Positions 26,914 to 36,383 of a DNA stretch of 64,000 bases are shown piece after piece (position 1 is the first letter of the stretch; the number at the start of each line of letters is the position of its first letter). Location of the stretch: contig LWTM01000077.1 in the NCBI GenBank assembly GCA_002101205.1, forward strand, positions 124,001-188,000. Direction: 5' to 3'. Below the pieces are notes generated by a model that was not told the origin of the DNA, ran no database searches, and saw only the letters and a list, made by a program, of their open reading frames with translations. The position numbers and the translations under genes are program-made. Origin of the DNA: Cycloclasticus sp. symbiont of Poecilosclerida sp. N. GTDB lineage: Bacteria; Pseudomonadota; Gammaproteobacteria; Methylococcales; Cycloclasticaceae.

Positions 26914-28683
26914 TTAGAGAATAACGTCTTCTTCAGGGTTCATAACGCAGTCACCGCCTGCCATAATAACGGGGACTAAACCATGCACACGAGGCAAGAG
27001 TTTAGTGGCGAAAAATGTTGCCGTTGCTAACTTACCTTGATAAAAAGCACCGTCTTTACCAGTCGCCACTTTAGTCGCACGTAACCAGTAATAACCCAAC
27101 GTTACCAAGCCAAAAACTTGAAGGTAATCGGCGGCGGCGGCGGCCGAGTGATTCGGGCTTTGTTGTTTAGATTCTATCAACCAATCTGTTGCTGTTTCTA
27201 AAGCCTCAAGTGCAGCAGTTAATGGCGCTGTTATGAAGCTTTGCTCACTGCCGGCTGATTCCATTTCTGCTTTAATATCAGCAAAGAAGTCTTTCGGTAA
27301 GGTGCCACCATTCATCGAAAGTTTACGGCCAATTAAATCCATCGCTTGAATGCCATTTGTTCCTTCGTAAATGCAAAATATTTTGCTGTCTCGCAAGTTT
27401 TGCTCCATACCATTTTCTTTAATGTAGCCATGCCCGCCGTACACTTGCACACCTAAGCCGGCCACCTCAACACCTACGTCTGTAATGAAGCCCTTACAAA
27501 TAGGTGTCATTAAATCCACTCGCGCTTTAGATGCCGCTCTAAGCGCCCCATCCGCATGGTTCTCAGACAAATCCACGTGCTTTGCCGTATCATAAGCCAT
27601 CATTCTGCAGCCCTCTGTTAACGACTTCATCGTTAGTAACATGCGGCGAACATCTGGGTGAACAATAATAGTATCGCTATCAAAAGATGACTCTGCTTTA
27701 CGTGTTAAAGGGCGACCTTGCTTACGCTCTTTGGCGTAAGTAATTGCATTTTGCGTGGCACGCTCGGCAACACCCAAACCTTGCATGCCAACCATCAATC
27801 GCGCTGAGTTCATCATCACGAACATGTTTTGTATGCCTTTGTTCAGCTCACCTACCAAGTAGCCTCGCGCCTCATTAAAATTCAACACGCACGTGCATGA
27901 ACCGTGAATACCCATTTTTTCTTCTATGCTTGGGCAAACAATATCATTGCGTTCGCTTAATGAGCCGTCATCATTTACCATGAATTTAGGTGCAATGAAC
28001 ATACTGATACCACGAATACCCTCTGGCGCACCAGGTGTTCTTGCTAAAACTAAATGTAAAATATTGTCGGTTAAATCATGCTCCCCTGCGGTGATAAAAA
28101 TCTTACTGCCTTCGATTAAATAACTGCCGTCTTTTTGTGGGACTGCTTTGGTTCTTACTTGCCCCAAATCGCTACCGGCTCCCGGCTCCGTCAGACACAT
28201 CGTGCCACTCCAGTCACCTAAACTTAGATGACTCATATACATATCTTTTTGTGCTTGCGTACCGTGAGCCTTTAACGCTTCATACGCGCCATTACTTAAA
28301 CCCGGATATAAGGAAAACGCTGCATTAGCGCCTGACAACATATCTGTTACCGCAGTTGCTAGCGTATGTGGTAAACCCTGCCCGTCAAATTCAACATCTT
28401 TATCTAAGCCAATCCAGCCGCTTTCAGCATACGCCGCATAAGCTTCTTTAAAACCGTCTGGCGTAGTTACTTCGCCATCATTTAACCGTGCGCCTTGTGC
28501 GTCACCAGATTCGTTCAATACACCGATGGTGCCATCAATTTGTTTTGCTGCTTCTTCAAGAACTCCAGAGATAATATCTGGCGTTGCGTCTTCAAACTTT
28601 TTAATTTCGGTTAACGACTCAACGTGGATAAGCTCGTTTAAAACAAATTCCATATCCCGCACAGGAGATTTATACTCTGCCAT
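26914..28683 (-). CDS. Acyl-CoA dehydrogenase, large DmdC-like type
   Basis: FAD enzyme forming an alpha-beta double bond in an acyl-CoA. The 589-residue protein is longer than ordinary acyl-CoA dehydrogenases, with an N-terminal extension (residues 1-40) and a C-terminal extra helical domain (about 460-589), as in the DmdC/AcdB-like group. Motifs: MCLTEPGAGSDLGQVRTKA, GSKIFITAGEHDL, QVYGGHGYIKENGMEQNLRD and the catalytic Glu in KIFCIYEGTNGIQAMDLIGR. The next gene on the strand is a DmdB-like ligase, giving a two-step activation and oxidation pair. Substrate could be methylmercaptopropionyl-CoA or a plain acyl-CoA. Confidence 0.88.
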   Translation of the reverse strand: MAEYKSPVRDMEFVLNELIHVESLTEIKKFEDATPDIISGVLEEAAKQIDGTIGVLNESGDAQGARLNDGEVTTPDGFKEAYAAYAESGWIGLDKDVEFDGQGLPHTLATAVTDMLSGANAAFSLYPGLSNGAYEALKAHGTQAQKDMYMSHLSLGDWSGTMCLTEPGAGSDLGQVRTKAVPQKDGSYLIEGSKIFITAGEHDLTDNILHLVLARTPGAPEGIRGISMFIAPKFMVNDDGSLSERNDIVCPSIEEKMGIHGSCTCVLNFNEARGYLVGELNKGIQNMFVMMNSARLMVGMQGLGVAERATQNAITYAKERKQGRPLTRKAESSFDSDTIIVHPDVRRMLLTMKSLTEGCRMMAYDTAKHVDLSENHADGALRAASKARVDLMTPICKGFITDVGVEVAGLGVQVYGGHGYIKENGMEQNLRDSKIFCIYEGTNGIQAMDLIGRKLSMNGGTLPKDFFADIKAEMESAGSEQSFITAPLTAALEALETATDWLIESKQQSPNHSAAAAADYLQVFGLVTLGYYWLRATKVATGKDGAFYQGKLATATFFATKLLPRVHGLVPVIMAGGDCVMNPEEDVIL

Positions 28684-28821
28684 CTTATGTCCTCGTTATT
28701 ATATTTTGATAATGTTAAACGCACGTTTAATGCTTTGCAATAAGAATCTAACGACCATTAGTTTTTTGCTTCCAAGCCAACACCTGTAGAAAAAACATCT
28801 CGTAAAGTGTACATCGTTTCT

Positions 28822-29063
28822 TCAATTTCTTTTGTCGGCTACCTTCATTATTTGTAAAATACAGCCTTCCATAATGACCCACAAAGAACGTGCAATCGGA
28901 ACAGGCGAGCCTTCAGAACTAAGCAACCCATGCTTATTCCTGTGTCCAAAACCTCTGAAAGATAACCTTCCGACTCAGGAAATATTCGTTTTCTAAAGTA
29001 AATAATATCAGCCTCATCCCCTTGACCCATATCCAAAAAGCAACCCACTGCACAATCCGCCAT
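28822..29063 (-). pseudogene. TetR-type regulator C-terminal relic
   Basis: MADCAVGCFLDMGQGDEADI, then FRKRIFPESEGYLSEVLDT and, after a frameshift near 28920, SSEGSPVPIARSLWVIMEGC and ILQIMKVADKRN, then stop. The GCxxxMG...DEAD...GYLSEVLD and SLWVIMEGCILQ segments match the ligand domain of TetR repressors of acyl-CoA gene clusters. The DNA-binding domain is missing. It probably once controlled the adjacent dehydrogenase. The 139 bases to that gene hold its promoter region only. Confidence 0.5.
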
Positions 29064-29089
29064 TTACGGGTCTTTTAATACATATTTAT

Positions 29090-29121
29090 CCAAAAAAAAA
29101 GGCCGGATAAACCGGCCTTCT
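29090..29121 (-). terminator. Intrinsic terminator of the PQQ dehydrogenase gene
   Basis: On the minus strand, AAGGCCGG-TTTAT-CCGGCCTT is followed by a run of nine T. A perfect 8-bp GC-rich stem directly downstream of the dehydrogenase gene. Confidence 0.93.
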
Positions 29122-29187
29122 TCATTATTGCCTTGACGTACTTTAGCTTTTATAAGGCTTAAGCCGCCGAAGTGCGTGGCTTTAGAA

Positions 29188-31134
29188 CTAGCCTGCTTTA
29201 TGCAGTTTAAACACCCAAAGCGAACCACCTTGGTTAAGCGTTTTAATACGGCTAGCAACTTCACCGCCCCAAAGAGGAACAGCGCCACCCCAGCCTGAAG
29301 GAACAGCAATAAATTGTTCACCGTCCATTTCCCAAGTAACTGGAATACCGATGACGCCTGAACCTGTTTGGAATTCCCAAACTACCTCACCTGTCGTTGC
29401 GTCTAATGCTTTCAAGTAACCTTCTGGTGTTCCAAAGAACACTAAATTGCCGCCTGTTGTTAGTACGCCACCCCATAGAGGCGCATTGTTTTTGTATTCC
29501 CAAGCCCATTTGCCAGTTTTAGGATCAATCGCACGTAGTGCACCAATGTACTCTTCATATAAAGGCTGAATAGTAAACCCTGCGCCTAAGTAGGCAGCAC
29601 CTTTTTTATAGGTAATCGCTTCGTTCCAAAGATCCATGCCCCATTCGTTTGTAGGAACGTAAAACAATTCTGTTTTTGGGTTGTAAGCCATTGGCATCCA
29701 GTTTTTGCCACCTAGGAAAGAAGGAACAGCAAATGTTGATGTACCTTTTTTACCATCTGCTGAATCAGCTGGATTACCTGGACGTGCTGTTGCTGTTTCA
29801 ATAGGACGACCTGTTTCCATATCAACACCGGTTGTCCATGCTTGCTTGGTTACAAATGGATTTGCTGAAATCAACTTACCGTTAGTACGATTAATAACGT
29901 AGAAGAAACCATTTCTATCCGCTTTAGCACCCGCTTTGATTACTTCCCCATCTTTTTTAAGATCGAAAGAAACAAATTCGTTCACACCATCATAATCCCA
30001 ACCTTCGTTAGGTGTTGATTGATAATGCCAAACCATTTTGCCTGTATCAGGGTCAATCGCAACAGTTGATGCAGCATACAGGTTATCACCAGGACGTAAA
30101 TGAGAATTCCAAGGTGCAGGGTTACCTGTGCCGAAGAATAATAAGTCAACTTCAGGATCGTATGTGCCGCCTAACCAAGTCGCTGCACCACCTGTTTTCC
30201 ACATGTCGCCAGGCCATGTCGCGCCACGCGTACCAGTCATACCGTTTTCTTTTTTCGCGCCGTCTTTGAACTTACCGTTCTTTTTCTCAATGCCAGGGCC
30301 ATAGGTATAACCCATGTGACCCTCAACAACTGGGCGAGACCAAACCATAACACCTGTTAAAGCATCACGTGCTTCAACTCGACCAATAACACCAAACTCA
30401 CCACCAGAAACACCCGTGATTACTTTGCCTTTTACGATGATTGGCGCAGCAGTTAATGAATAACCCGCTTTATAGTCATCCACTTTCGCCTTCCAGACAA
30501 CTTTGCCCGTATCTTGGTGAAGAGCAACAATTTTAGCGTCTAATGTGCCGAAGATAACCAAGTTGCCATAAAGAGCAGCACCACGGTTAATAACGTCACA
30601 ACAAGGAAGAATGCCATCTGGAAGACGATGGTTGTATTCCCAAAGTTCTTCACCCGTTCTTGCATCAACTGCAAATAAACGTGAGTAAGAAGCAGTTACA
30701 AAGATTTTACCGTTGTATACAACCGGCTGAGCTTCTTGACCCCTTTGTTTTTCACCACCAAAAGAAAATGACCATGCTGGCACCAAGTCTTTAATGGTGT
30801 CTACATTCACTTTATCTAGTGGGCTATAACGCTGTGCTTGGTTACCAATCCCGTATGACACAACATTGTGTGTGTTCACGGCATCGTTTAAAATATCATC
30901 ATCAGTTACACCAGTGCCACTAGATGTTTCCTTTGCACTGGATGTTTCCTTTGCACTGGATGTTTCCTTTGCACTGGATGTTTCCTTTGCACTGGATGTT
31001 TCCTTTGTACTAGATGTTTCATTTGTACTAGATGTTTCATTTGTACTAGATGCCGCCTTATTGGCATCTTCGCAACCTGCTAAAAACAGTACACTGGCAA
31101 CAAGTAGACCAGATAATAGTGACGAGAGCTTCAT
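29188..31134 (-). CDS. PQQ-dependent alcohol dehydrogenase lipoprotein, likely lanthanide type
   Basis: A 648-residue quinoprotein of the methanol/ethanol dehydrogenase family. The N-terminus is a lipoprotein signal, LFLAGC with lipidated Cys21, then a repeat-coded Ser/Thr/Lys/Glu linker (30-72). The eight-blade propeller has adjacent Cys178-Cys179 (the vicinal disulfide over PQQ), metal ligands Glu245 and Asn338 (GTGNPAPWN), catalytic Asp380 and a further acidic residue Asp382 in GWDYDGVNE. Asp at +2 marks lanthanide-dependent enzymes in the XoxF and PedH groups, whereas MxaF has Ala there. The terminal [10 protein letters not shown] is typical. Its expected partners (pedF operon) are about 10 kb away. 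Substrate: short-chain alcohol. Confidence 0.88.
   Translation of the reverse strand: MKLSSLLSGLLVASVLFLAGCEDANKAASSTNETSSTNETSSTKETSSAKETSSAKETSSAKETSSAKETSSGTGVTDDDILNDAVNTHNVVSYGIGNQAQRYSPLDKVNVDTIKDLVPAWSFSFGGEKQRGQEAQPVVYNGKIFVTASYSRLFAVDARTGEELWEYNHRLPDGILPCCDVINRGAALYGNLVIFGTLDAKIVALHQDTGKVVWKAKVDDYKAGYSLTAAPIIVKGKVITGVSGGEFGVIGRVEARDALTGVMVWSRPVVEGHMGYTYGPGIEKKNGKFKDGAKKENGMTGTRGATWPGDMWKTGGAATWLGGTYDPEVDLLFFGTGNPAPWNSHLRPGDNLYAASTVAIDPDTGKMVWHYQSTPNEGWDYDGVNEFVSFDLKKDGEVIKAGAKADRNGFFYVINRTNGKLISANPFVTKQAWTTGVDMETGRPIETATARPGNPADSADGKKGTSTFAVPSFLGGKNWMPMAYNPKTELFYVPTNEWGMDLWNEAITYKKGAAYLGAGFTIQPLYEEYIGALRAIDPKTGKWAWEYKNNAPLWGGVLTTGGNLVFFGTPEGYLKALDATTGEVVWEFQTGSGVIGIPVTWEMDGEQFIAVPSGWGGAVPLWGGEVASRIKTLNQGGSLWVFKLHKAG
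30923..31048. repeat. Seven tandem 18-bp repeats in the dehydrogenase linker
   Basis: Unit GATGTTTCCTTTGCACTG on the plus strand, seven times without gap. The first four are identical; the last three vary by one to four bases. On the coding strand each unit encodes a six-residue Ser/Thr-Lys-Glu repeat just behind the lipobox. It is in frame, so copy number changes only alter tether length. Confidence 0.95.
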
Positions 31135-31300
31135 GATATCCCCTTATTTTATTTGAATTTTAAAATTTTTTTAACTTTATACGCAACAATCAGTAGATTA
31201 TAATTAAATTTATAGCTTGAACGCAAACTGAAGTACTAATGTGCAAGCTCAAAAACTATAATATCCTTTACATCTTCAGAAGGCTAACACATACAGAAAT

Positions 31301-32242
31301 ATGAGCAACCTTATTTTTAAACCCCTCTGTCACGGCATTAGCTGTATTGATGCACAATACATTCGTCCTGGACTTGCCAGTTGCTATTTAATTGAACAAA
31401 ATGGTCACGCAGCGTTTATCGATATTGGAACGAATCACACTATTCCTCTATTGCTAGAACTTCTAGATAAAAAAGGTATTCCGCTAACGCACGTTGATTA
31501 CGTCATTCCAACACACGTACACCTTGACCACGCTGGCGGGGCAGGCAGCATGATGCAGCACTGCCCAAATGCCGAACTCATTATTCACCCTCGCGGCGCT
31601 CGACATATGATTGACCCTAGTCGCCTTCAAGCAGGTGCCTCAGCCGTGTATGGCGAAGCTGAATTTAAAAAGCACTACGGCGATTTAATCGCTATAGATA
31701 AAGAGCGCGTCACCGAAGCCGATGACGGATTCAGCATTAACTTCCAAGGCCGAGAGCTTAAACTCATAGACACCCCCGGCCATGCAAAACATCACTTTTG
31801 TATTATCGATAAGACCAGCAAAGGCATGTTTACCGGCGATACATTTGGCGTCGCCTATCCAGAACTAACATACAACGATAAACCTTTTATATTTCCACCT
31901 TCATCCCCTGTCGATTTTGACCCTGATGCTTGGATAAGCTCTGTAGATAAATTAATAGCGAGCGGAAGCGAACAAGCGTTTTTGACTCATTACGGTATGA
32001 TCAGCAATCTTGGTGAGCTTGCCATCGACCTTAAAGATAAAATTCAAGCATTCTCCGTTTTCGCCCGTTCCACAAAAAACGCCGAGCAGCTGAATGTAGC
32101 AATCACTAATTATCTAGTCGACGCAGCAATCAGCAATAACCCAACACTGGCCCGCGAAAAAGTGCTTGACGTACTAGCTTTAGACCTCGACCTCATCACC
32201 CAAGGACTACGCGTGTGGGTTGAAAAAATAGCTAAAAAATAA
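31301..32242 (+). CDS. Cytoplasmic MBL-fold metallo-hydrolase
   Basis: A 313-residue zinc hydrolase without a signal peptide. Zinc motif PTHVHLDHAGGAGSM near residue 70, then LIDTPGHAKHHFCIID near 160, TGDTFGVAYPEL near 182 and TEADDGF before it. The C-terminal 80 residues are helical, beyond the core fold. It is divergent from the PQQ dehydrogenase and precedes prpE by 50 bases on the same strand. It may be a thioesterase or glyoxalase-like enzyme, but the sequence does not tell. Confidence 0.82.
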   Translation: MSNLIFKPLCHGISCIDAQYIRPGLASCYLIEQNGHAAFIDIGTNHTIPLLLELLDKKGIPLTHVDYVIPTHVHLDHAGGAGSMMQHCPNAELIIHPRGARHMIDPSRLQAGASAVYGEAEFKKHYGDLIAIDKERVTEADDGFSINFQGRELKLIDTPGHAKHHFCIIDKTSKGMFTGDTFGVAYPELTYNDKPFIFPPSSPVDFDPDAWISSVDKLIASGSEQAFLTHYGMISNLGELAIDLKDKIQAFSVFARSTKNAEQLNVAITNYLVDAAISNNPTLAREKVLDVLALDLDLITQGLRVWVEKIAKK

Positions 32243-32292
32243 TACAATTCGAGTTTAAACACAAAATATAATTAACACGAGGGGGATTTAAA

Positions 32293-34191
32293 ATGGGTGA
32301 ATATCAAAATCAATACCAACAGTCTTTAAGCAATCCTGAAGACTTCTGGGGCAAAGCGGCCAAAGCCATTGATTGGGACCGACCTGCAACAAAAATTCTA
32401 GATGATTCAAATTCCCCCATCTACCGCTGGTTCTCTGGTGCCAAACTAAACACATGTTACAACGCACTAGATCGCCACGTTGCAAATGGCCGTGCCGAAC
32501 AAGCTGCCCTTATCTACGACAGCCCTGTTACAGATACAAAGAAAACCTACAGCTACCAGGAACTATTAGATGAGGTTGCAAAGCTGGCTGGTGTTTTAAC
32601 TGACTTGGGCGTTACTAAAGGCGACCGCGTACTTATATATATGCCAATGGTTCCCGAAGGCGTTATGGCTATGCTAGCTTGCGCAAGAATCGGTGCTGTT
32701 CACTCGGTGGTGTTTGGGGGTTTCGCTGCTGCCGAACTAGCAACACGTATTAACGATGCTAAGCCTAAAGTTGTTCTTTCAACATCCTGCGGCATTGAAG
32801 GCTCGCGTATTATTAAATACAAACCTTTGTTAGACGGCGCCATTGAATTATCTGATAGCAAACCAACACACACTGTTATTTTGCAACGTCCTCAAGAAGT
32901 AGCCGCTATGCAAGAAGGCCGTGACGTTGATTGGGCTAGCGCTGTTGCCAGTGCAACACCTGCCGACTGTGTTTCAGTAAAAGCCACAGACCCTCTTTAT
33001 ATTCTGTACACATCTGGCACCACCGGCCAACCAAAAGGTGTTGTCCGTGACAACGGTGGTCATGCAGTCGCCCTAATGTGGACCATGAAGAATATTTACA
33101 ACATCAAACCAGGTGAAGTCTTCTGGGCAGCATCAGACATTGGCTGGGTTGTGGGTCACTCTTATATTTGTTATGGTCCGCTACTAAATGGATCAACAAC
33201 ACTTATTTTTGAAGGCAAGCCTATTGGCACACCTGACCCAGGCGCTTTCTGGCGCATTATTTCTGAGCACAAAGTAGCTTCTTTATTTACTGCGCCTACT
33301 GCGCTTAGAGCCATTAGAAAAGAAGACCCTGACTGCGAATACATCAAAAAATATGACATGTCTTGCATGCGCGCTTTGTTCCTCGCTGGCGAGCGTTGCG
33401 ACCCAGACACTTTATTTTGGGCACAAGACAAAATTCAAGTTCCCGTGGTCGATCACTGGTGGCAAACAGAAACAGGCTGGGCCATTGCCGCTAACTGCTT
33501 GGGACTAGAAGAATTTGAAGTAAAACCAGGTTCGCCTACGAAAGCCGTGCCAGGTTATGACATTCAATTCTTAGACGAAGCTGGCCAACAAGTTGCTCCT
33601 GGCGAGATGGGCGCGATTGCGATTAAACTGCCATTACCTCCCGGCACCTTCCCAACATTGTGGCAAAACGAAGAACGTTTCTTTAGCTCTTATCTTGAAA
33701 CATTCGAAGGCTATTACGAAACAGGTGATGCTGGCTATCAAGACGAAGAGGGTTACGTTTACATTATGGGCCGTACTGATGACGTAATTAACGTTGCCGG
33801 ACACAGGCTTTCAACGGGCGCTATGGAGGAGGTTATTGCCTCTCATCCAGACGTTGCCGAGTGTGCTGTTATTGGTGTTGCTGATAAACTCAAAGGCCAA
33901 TCACCTATGGGTTTTGCTGTTTTACAATCGGGCGCGAATAGAGATAACGACGAAGTCGTTAAAGAATTAGTGGCTTTAATTCGTGAAAAAATTGGTCCTG
34001 TTGCGGCCTTTAAAATGGCTACCATTGTAAAGCGTCTACCTAAAACTCGCTCAGGTAAAATCCTCCGCAGCACGATGCGTAGCATGGCAGATGGCACTGA
34101 TCATAAGGTGCCAGCCACTATTGATGACCCAGAAACTCTAGGCGAAATCGCCGAAGACCTTAAAGCGCTTGGTTATCCAAAAAGCGTTTAA
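32293..34191 (+). CDS. prpE: Propionate--CoA ligase
   Basis: Makes propionyl-CoA for the methylcitrate cycle. A 632-residue member of the acetyl-CoA synthetase group with VFGGFAAAELATRINDAKPK, YTSGTTGQPKGVVRDNGGH, WWQTETGWAIAANC, YETGDAGYQDEEGYVYIMGR, TDDVINVAGHRLSTGAMEE and the catalytic, often acetylated Lys in PKTRSGKILRS. A strong GAGGGGGA ribosome site precedes the start. It leads the operon prpE-prpB-prpC-acnD-prpF. An acetyl-CoA synthetase is possible, but context favours PrpE. Confidence 0.94.
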   Translation: MGEYQNQYQQSLSNPEDFWGKAAKAIDWDRPATKILDDSNSPIYRWFSGAKLNTCYNALDRHVANGRAEQAALIYDSPVTDTKKTYSYQELLDEVAKLAGVLTDLGVTKGDRVLIYMPMVPEGVMAMLACARIGAVHSVVFGGFAAAELATRINDAKPKVVLSTSCGIEGSRIIKYKPLLDGAIELSDSKPTHTVILQRPQEVAAMQEGRDVDWASAVASATPADCVSVKATDPLYILYTSGTTGQPKGVVRDNGGHAVALMWTMKNIYNIKPGEVFWAASDIGWVVGHSYICYGPLLNGSTTLIFEGKPIGTPDPGAFWRIISEHKVASLFTAPTALRAIRKEDPDCEYIKKYDMSCMRALFLAGERCDPDTLFWAQDKIQVPVVDHWWQTETGWAIAANCLGLEEFEVKPGSPTKAVPGYDIQFLDEAGQQVAPGEMGAIAIKLPLPPGTFPTLWQNEERFFSSYLETFEGYYETGDAGYQDEEGYVYIMGRTDDVINVAGHRLSTGAMEEVIASHPDVAECAVIGVADKLKGQSPMGFAVLQSGANRDNDEVVKELVALIREKIGPVAAFKMATIVKRLPKTRSGKILRSTMRSMADGTDHKVPATIDDPETLGEIAEDLKALGYPKSV

Positions 34192-34219
34192 TTAATCTGA
34201 ATCCGGAGTACATAGTTAG

Positions 34220-35107
34220 ATGAGCACTATTAAATCAGCAGGCCTACGCTTCCGTGAAGCGATGGCTGAAGAAAAACCTTTACAAATTATGGGCACAATC
34301 AATGCCTACGCTGCTCTGTTGGCGGAAAAAACGGGTTACAAAGCTATTTACCTTTCTGGTGGAGGCGTTGCAAACACGTCGTTCGGCCTACCAGATTTAG
34401 GCGTAACAACACTAAACGACGTACTAACCGATGCTAGCCGTATCACTGCTGCCACTGACGTGCCGCTTTTAGTAGACATCGACACCGGATGGGGCAGCGC
34501 ATTTAGCATCGCTCGCACCATTAAAGAATTTGAACGCGTTGGCGTTGCCGCTGTGCATATTGAAGATCAAGTCGCCGCAAAACGATGCGGACACCGTCCA
34601 AACAAAGAATTGGTGACGAAAGAAGAAATGGTTGATCGCGTTAAAGCGGCGGCCGACGCTAAAACTGATCCTGACTTCGTTCTAATGGCACGTACTGACG
34701 CTTATAACAGCGAAGGTCAGCAAGCGGCTATCGACCGTGCTTGTGCATACGTTGAAGCTGGCGCAGACATGATCTTTGCTGAAGCTGTTTACGAACTAGA
34801 CGACTACCGCGCATTTACAGCAGCTGTAGACGTGCCTGTTCTTGCTAACATCACAGAATTTGGTCAAACGCCTTACTTCACAACAACACAATTGGGTGAA
34901 GCCGGTGCGAGCATGGTGCTTTATCCATTATCTGCATTCCGTGCAATGAGCAATGCTGCGCTGAACGTATACGAAACTATTCGTAAAGAGGGCACACAAG
35001 TTAATGTTGTAGACACTATGCAAACACGCATGGAACTTTACGATGTATTGGGCTACCACGAATACGAGCAAAAATTAGACGCGCTATTTTCTAAGGAGAA
35101 AAAATAA
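34220..35107 (+). CDS. prpB: 2-methylisocitrate lyase
   Basis: Splits 2-methylisocitrate into pyruvate and succinate. The 295-residue TIM barrel shows [48 protein letters not shown] (KRCGH holds the catalytic Cys) and [13 protein letters not shown]. Full normal length. Its stop overlaps the prpC start by one base, so translation is coupled. Confidence 0.97.
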   Translation: MSTIKSAGLRFREAMAEEKPLQIMGTINAYAALLAEKTGYKAIYLSGGGVANTSFGLPDLGVTTLNDVLTDASRITAATDVPLLVDIDTGWGSAFSIARTIKEFERVGVAAVHIEDQVAAKRCGHRPNKELVTKEEMVDRVKAAADAKTDPDFVLMARTDAYNSEGQQAAIDRACAYVEAGADMIFAEAVYELDDYRAFTAAVDVPVLANITEFGQTPYFTTTQLGEAGASMVLYPLSAFRAMSNAALNVYETIRKEGTQVNVVDTMQTRMELYDVLGYHEYEQKLDALFSKEKK

Positions 35108-36234
35108 TGACTGAGAAGAAAGCTGGAGGGCCTGGGCTTCGCGGCCAATCGGCAGGTGAAACAGCATTATGTACCGTAGGTAAATCTGGCACGGGTTTAA
35201 CATACCGTGGCTACGATATGACAGACCTTGCAGAAAACGTTTCATTTGAAGAAGTCGCGTACCTATTAGTGTATGAAAAACTTCCAAATCAAAGCGAATT
35301 AGACGCATATGTTGCTAAACTAAAATCCCTACGTGGCTTACCAGCAGCATTAAAAACCGTGCTGGAAAACATTCCTGTGCAAGCTCACCCAATGGACGTT
35401 ATCCGTACAGGTTGCTCCATGCTAGGTAACTTAGAAGAAGAACAAAACTTCTCTGAGCAAACAGACAAAATCGACCGTATGGTTGCTGTTTTCCCATCAA
35501 TCATTTGCTACTGGTACAAATTCAGCCATGAAGGCGTACGCATTGAAACTGAAACAGACGACGATTCAGTTGGCGGTCACTTCCTACACATGTTGCGCGG
35601 TGAAAAACCAAACAAATTGCACAAAGAAGTCATGAGTGCTTCTCTTATTCTGTACGCAGAACATGAGTTCAACGCATCCACCTTTACGGCACGTGTTTGT
35701 GCGTCAACATTGTCTGATGTTCACTCTTGCGTAACGGCCGCTATCGGCACATTGCGTGGCCCTTTACACGGTGGCGCAAACGAAGCTGCCATGGATATGA
35801 TTCAAGACTGGACATCTGCAGAAGAAGCAGAAGAAAAGATGATGGGCATGCTGGCGCGAAAAGAAAAAATCATGGGCTTTGGTCACGCTGTTTACACAAA
35901 AAGTGATCCGCGTAATGCTGTGATTAAAAAATGGTCAAAGAAACTGGGGGAAGATGTGGGCGACACAACCCTTTACCCGGTGTCTGTTCGCTGTGAAGAA
36001 GTCATGTGGCGCGAAAAGAAATTGTTCTGTAACGCCGATTTCTTCCACGCTTCTGCTTATAACTTCATGGGCATTCCAACAAAATTGTTTACACCTATAT
36101 TCGTGATGTCTCGCGTAACAGGCTGGACAGCTCACGTCATGGAGCAACGCGCAAACAATCGCATTATCCGCCCTAACGCTGATTACACGGGGCCAGACCC
36201 ACGCCCTGTAACAGCTATTGCAGACCGCGACTAA
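35107..36234 (+). CDS. prpC: 2-methylcitrate synthase
   Basis: Condenses propionyl-CoA with oxaloacetate. The 375-residue citrate-synthase-fold protein has GLRGQSAGETALCTVGKSG, LTYRGYDMTDLAE, the catalytic His in GPLHGGANEAAMDMI, MGFGHAVYTKSDPRN, and the C-terminal RVTGWTAHVMEQRANNRIIR. The operon decides for PrpC over plain citrate synthase. The following 149 bases contain a short GGAGGGGACGTCTCC palindrome before acnD and no other gene. Confidence 0.95.
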   Translation: MTEKKAGGPGLRGQSAGETALCTVGKSGTGLTYRGYDMTDLAENVSFEEVAYLLVYEKLPNQSELDAYVAKLKSLRGLPAALKTVLENIPVQAHPMDVIRTGCSMLGNLEEEQNFSEQTDKIDRMVAVFPSIICYWYKFSHEGVRIETETDDDSVGGHFLHMLRGEKPNKLHKEVMSASLILYAEHEFNASTFTARVCASTLSDVHSCVTAAIGTLRGPLHGGANEAAMDMIQDWTSAEEAEEKMMGMLARKEKIMGFGHAVYTKSDPRNAVIKKWSKKLGEDVGDTTLYPVSVRCEEVMWREKKLFCNADFFHASAYNFMGIPTKLFTPIFVMSRVTGWTAHVMEQRANNRIIRPNADYTGPDPRPVTAIADRD

Positions 36235-36383
36235 AGTGCCCTGCAAGAAAAAAATAGTCCGCCTTATCGATATTAAAGTTGAATTAAACGGGAGGGGACG
36301 TCTCCTATTTCAATGAAACTTATCCTCTGTAAGGGAAGGCTGGCTTTTTATCTAAACCTAATAAACATACAAGTGAGTAAAAT

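Noticed and set aside
30923-31048. Regular 18-bp repeats that could be taken for a CRISPR array
   Set aside because: The units are contiguous without spacers and are in frame within the PQQ dehydrogenase linker.
30866-31156. 96-codon plus-strand frame with repeats ALDVSF
   Set aside because: Antisense shadow of the tandem repeat in the PQQ dehydrogenase gene.
36297-36318. GGAGGGGACGTCTCC palindrome between prpC and acnD as terminator or operator
   Set aside because: No T-run follows and no regulator gene is nearby; I mention it but cannot assign a role.
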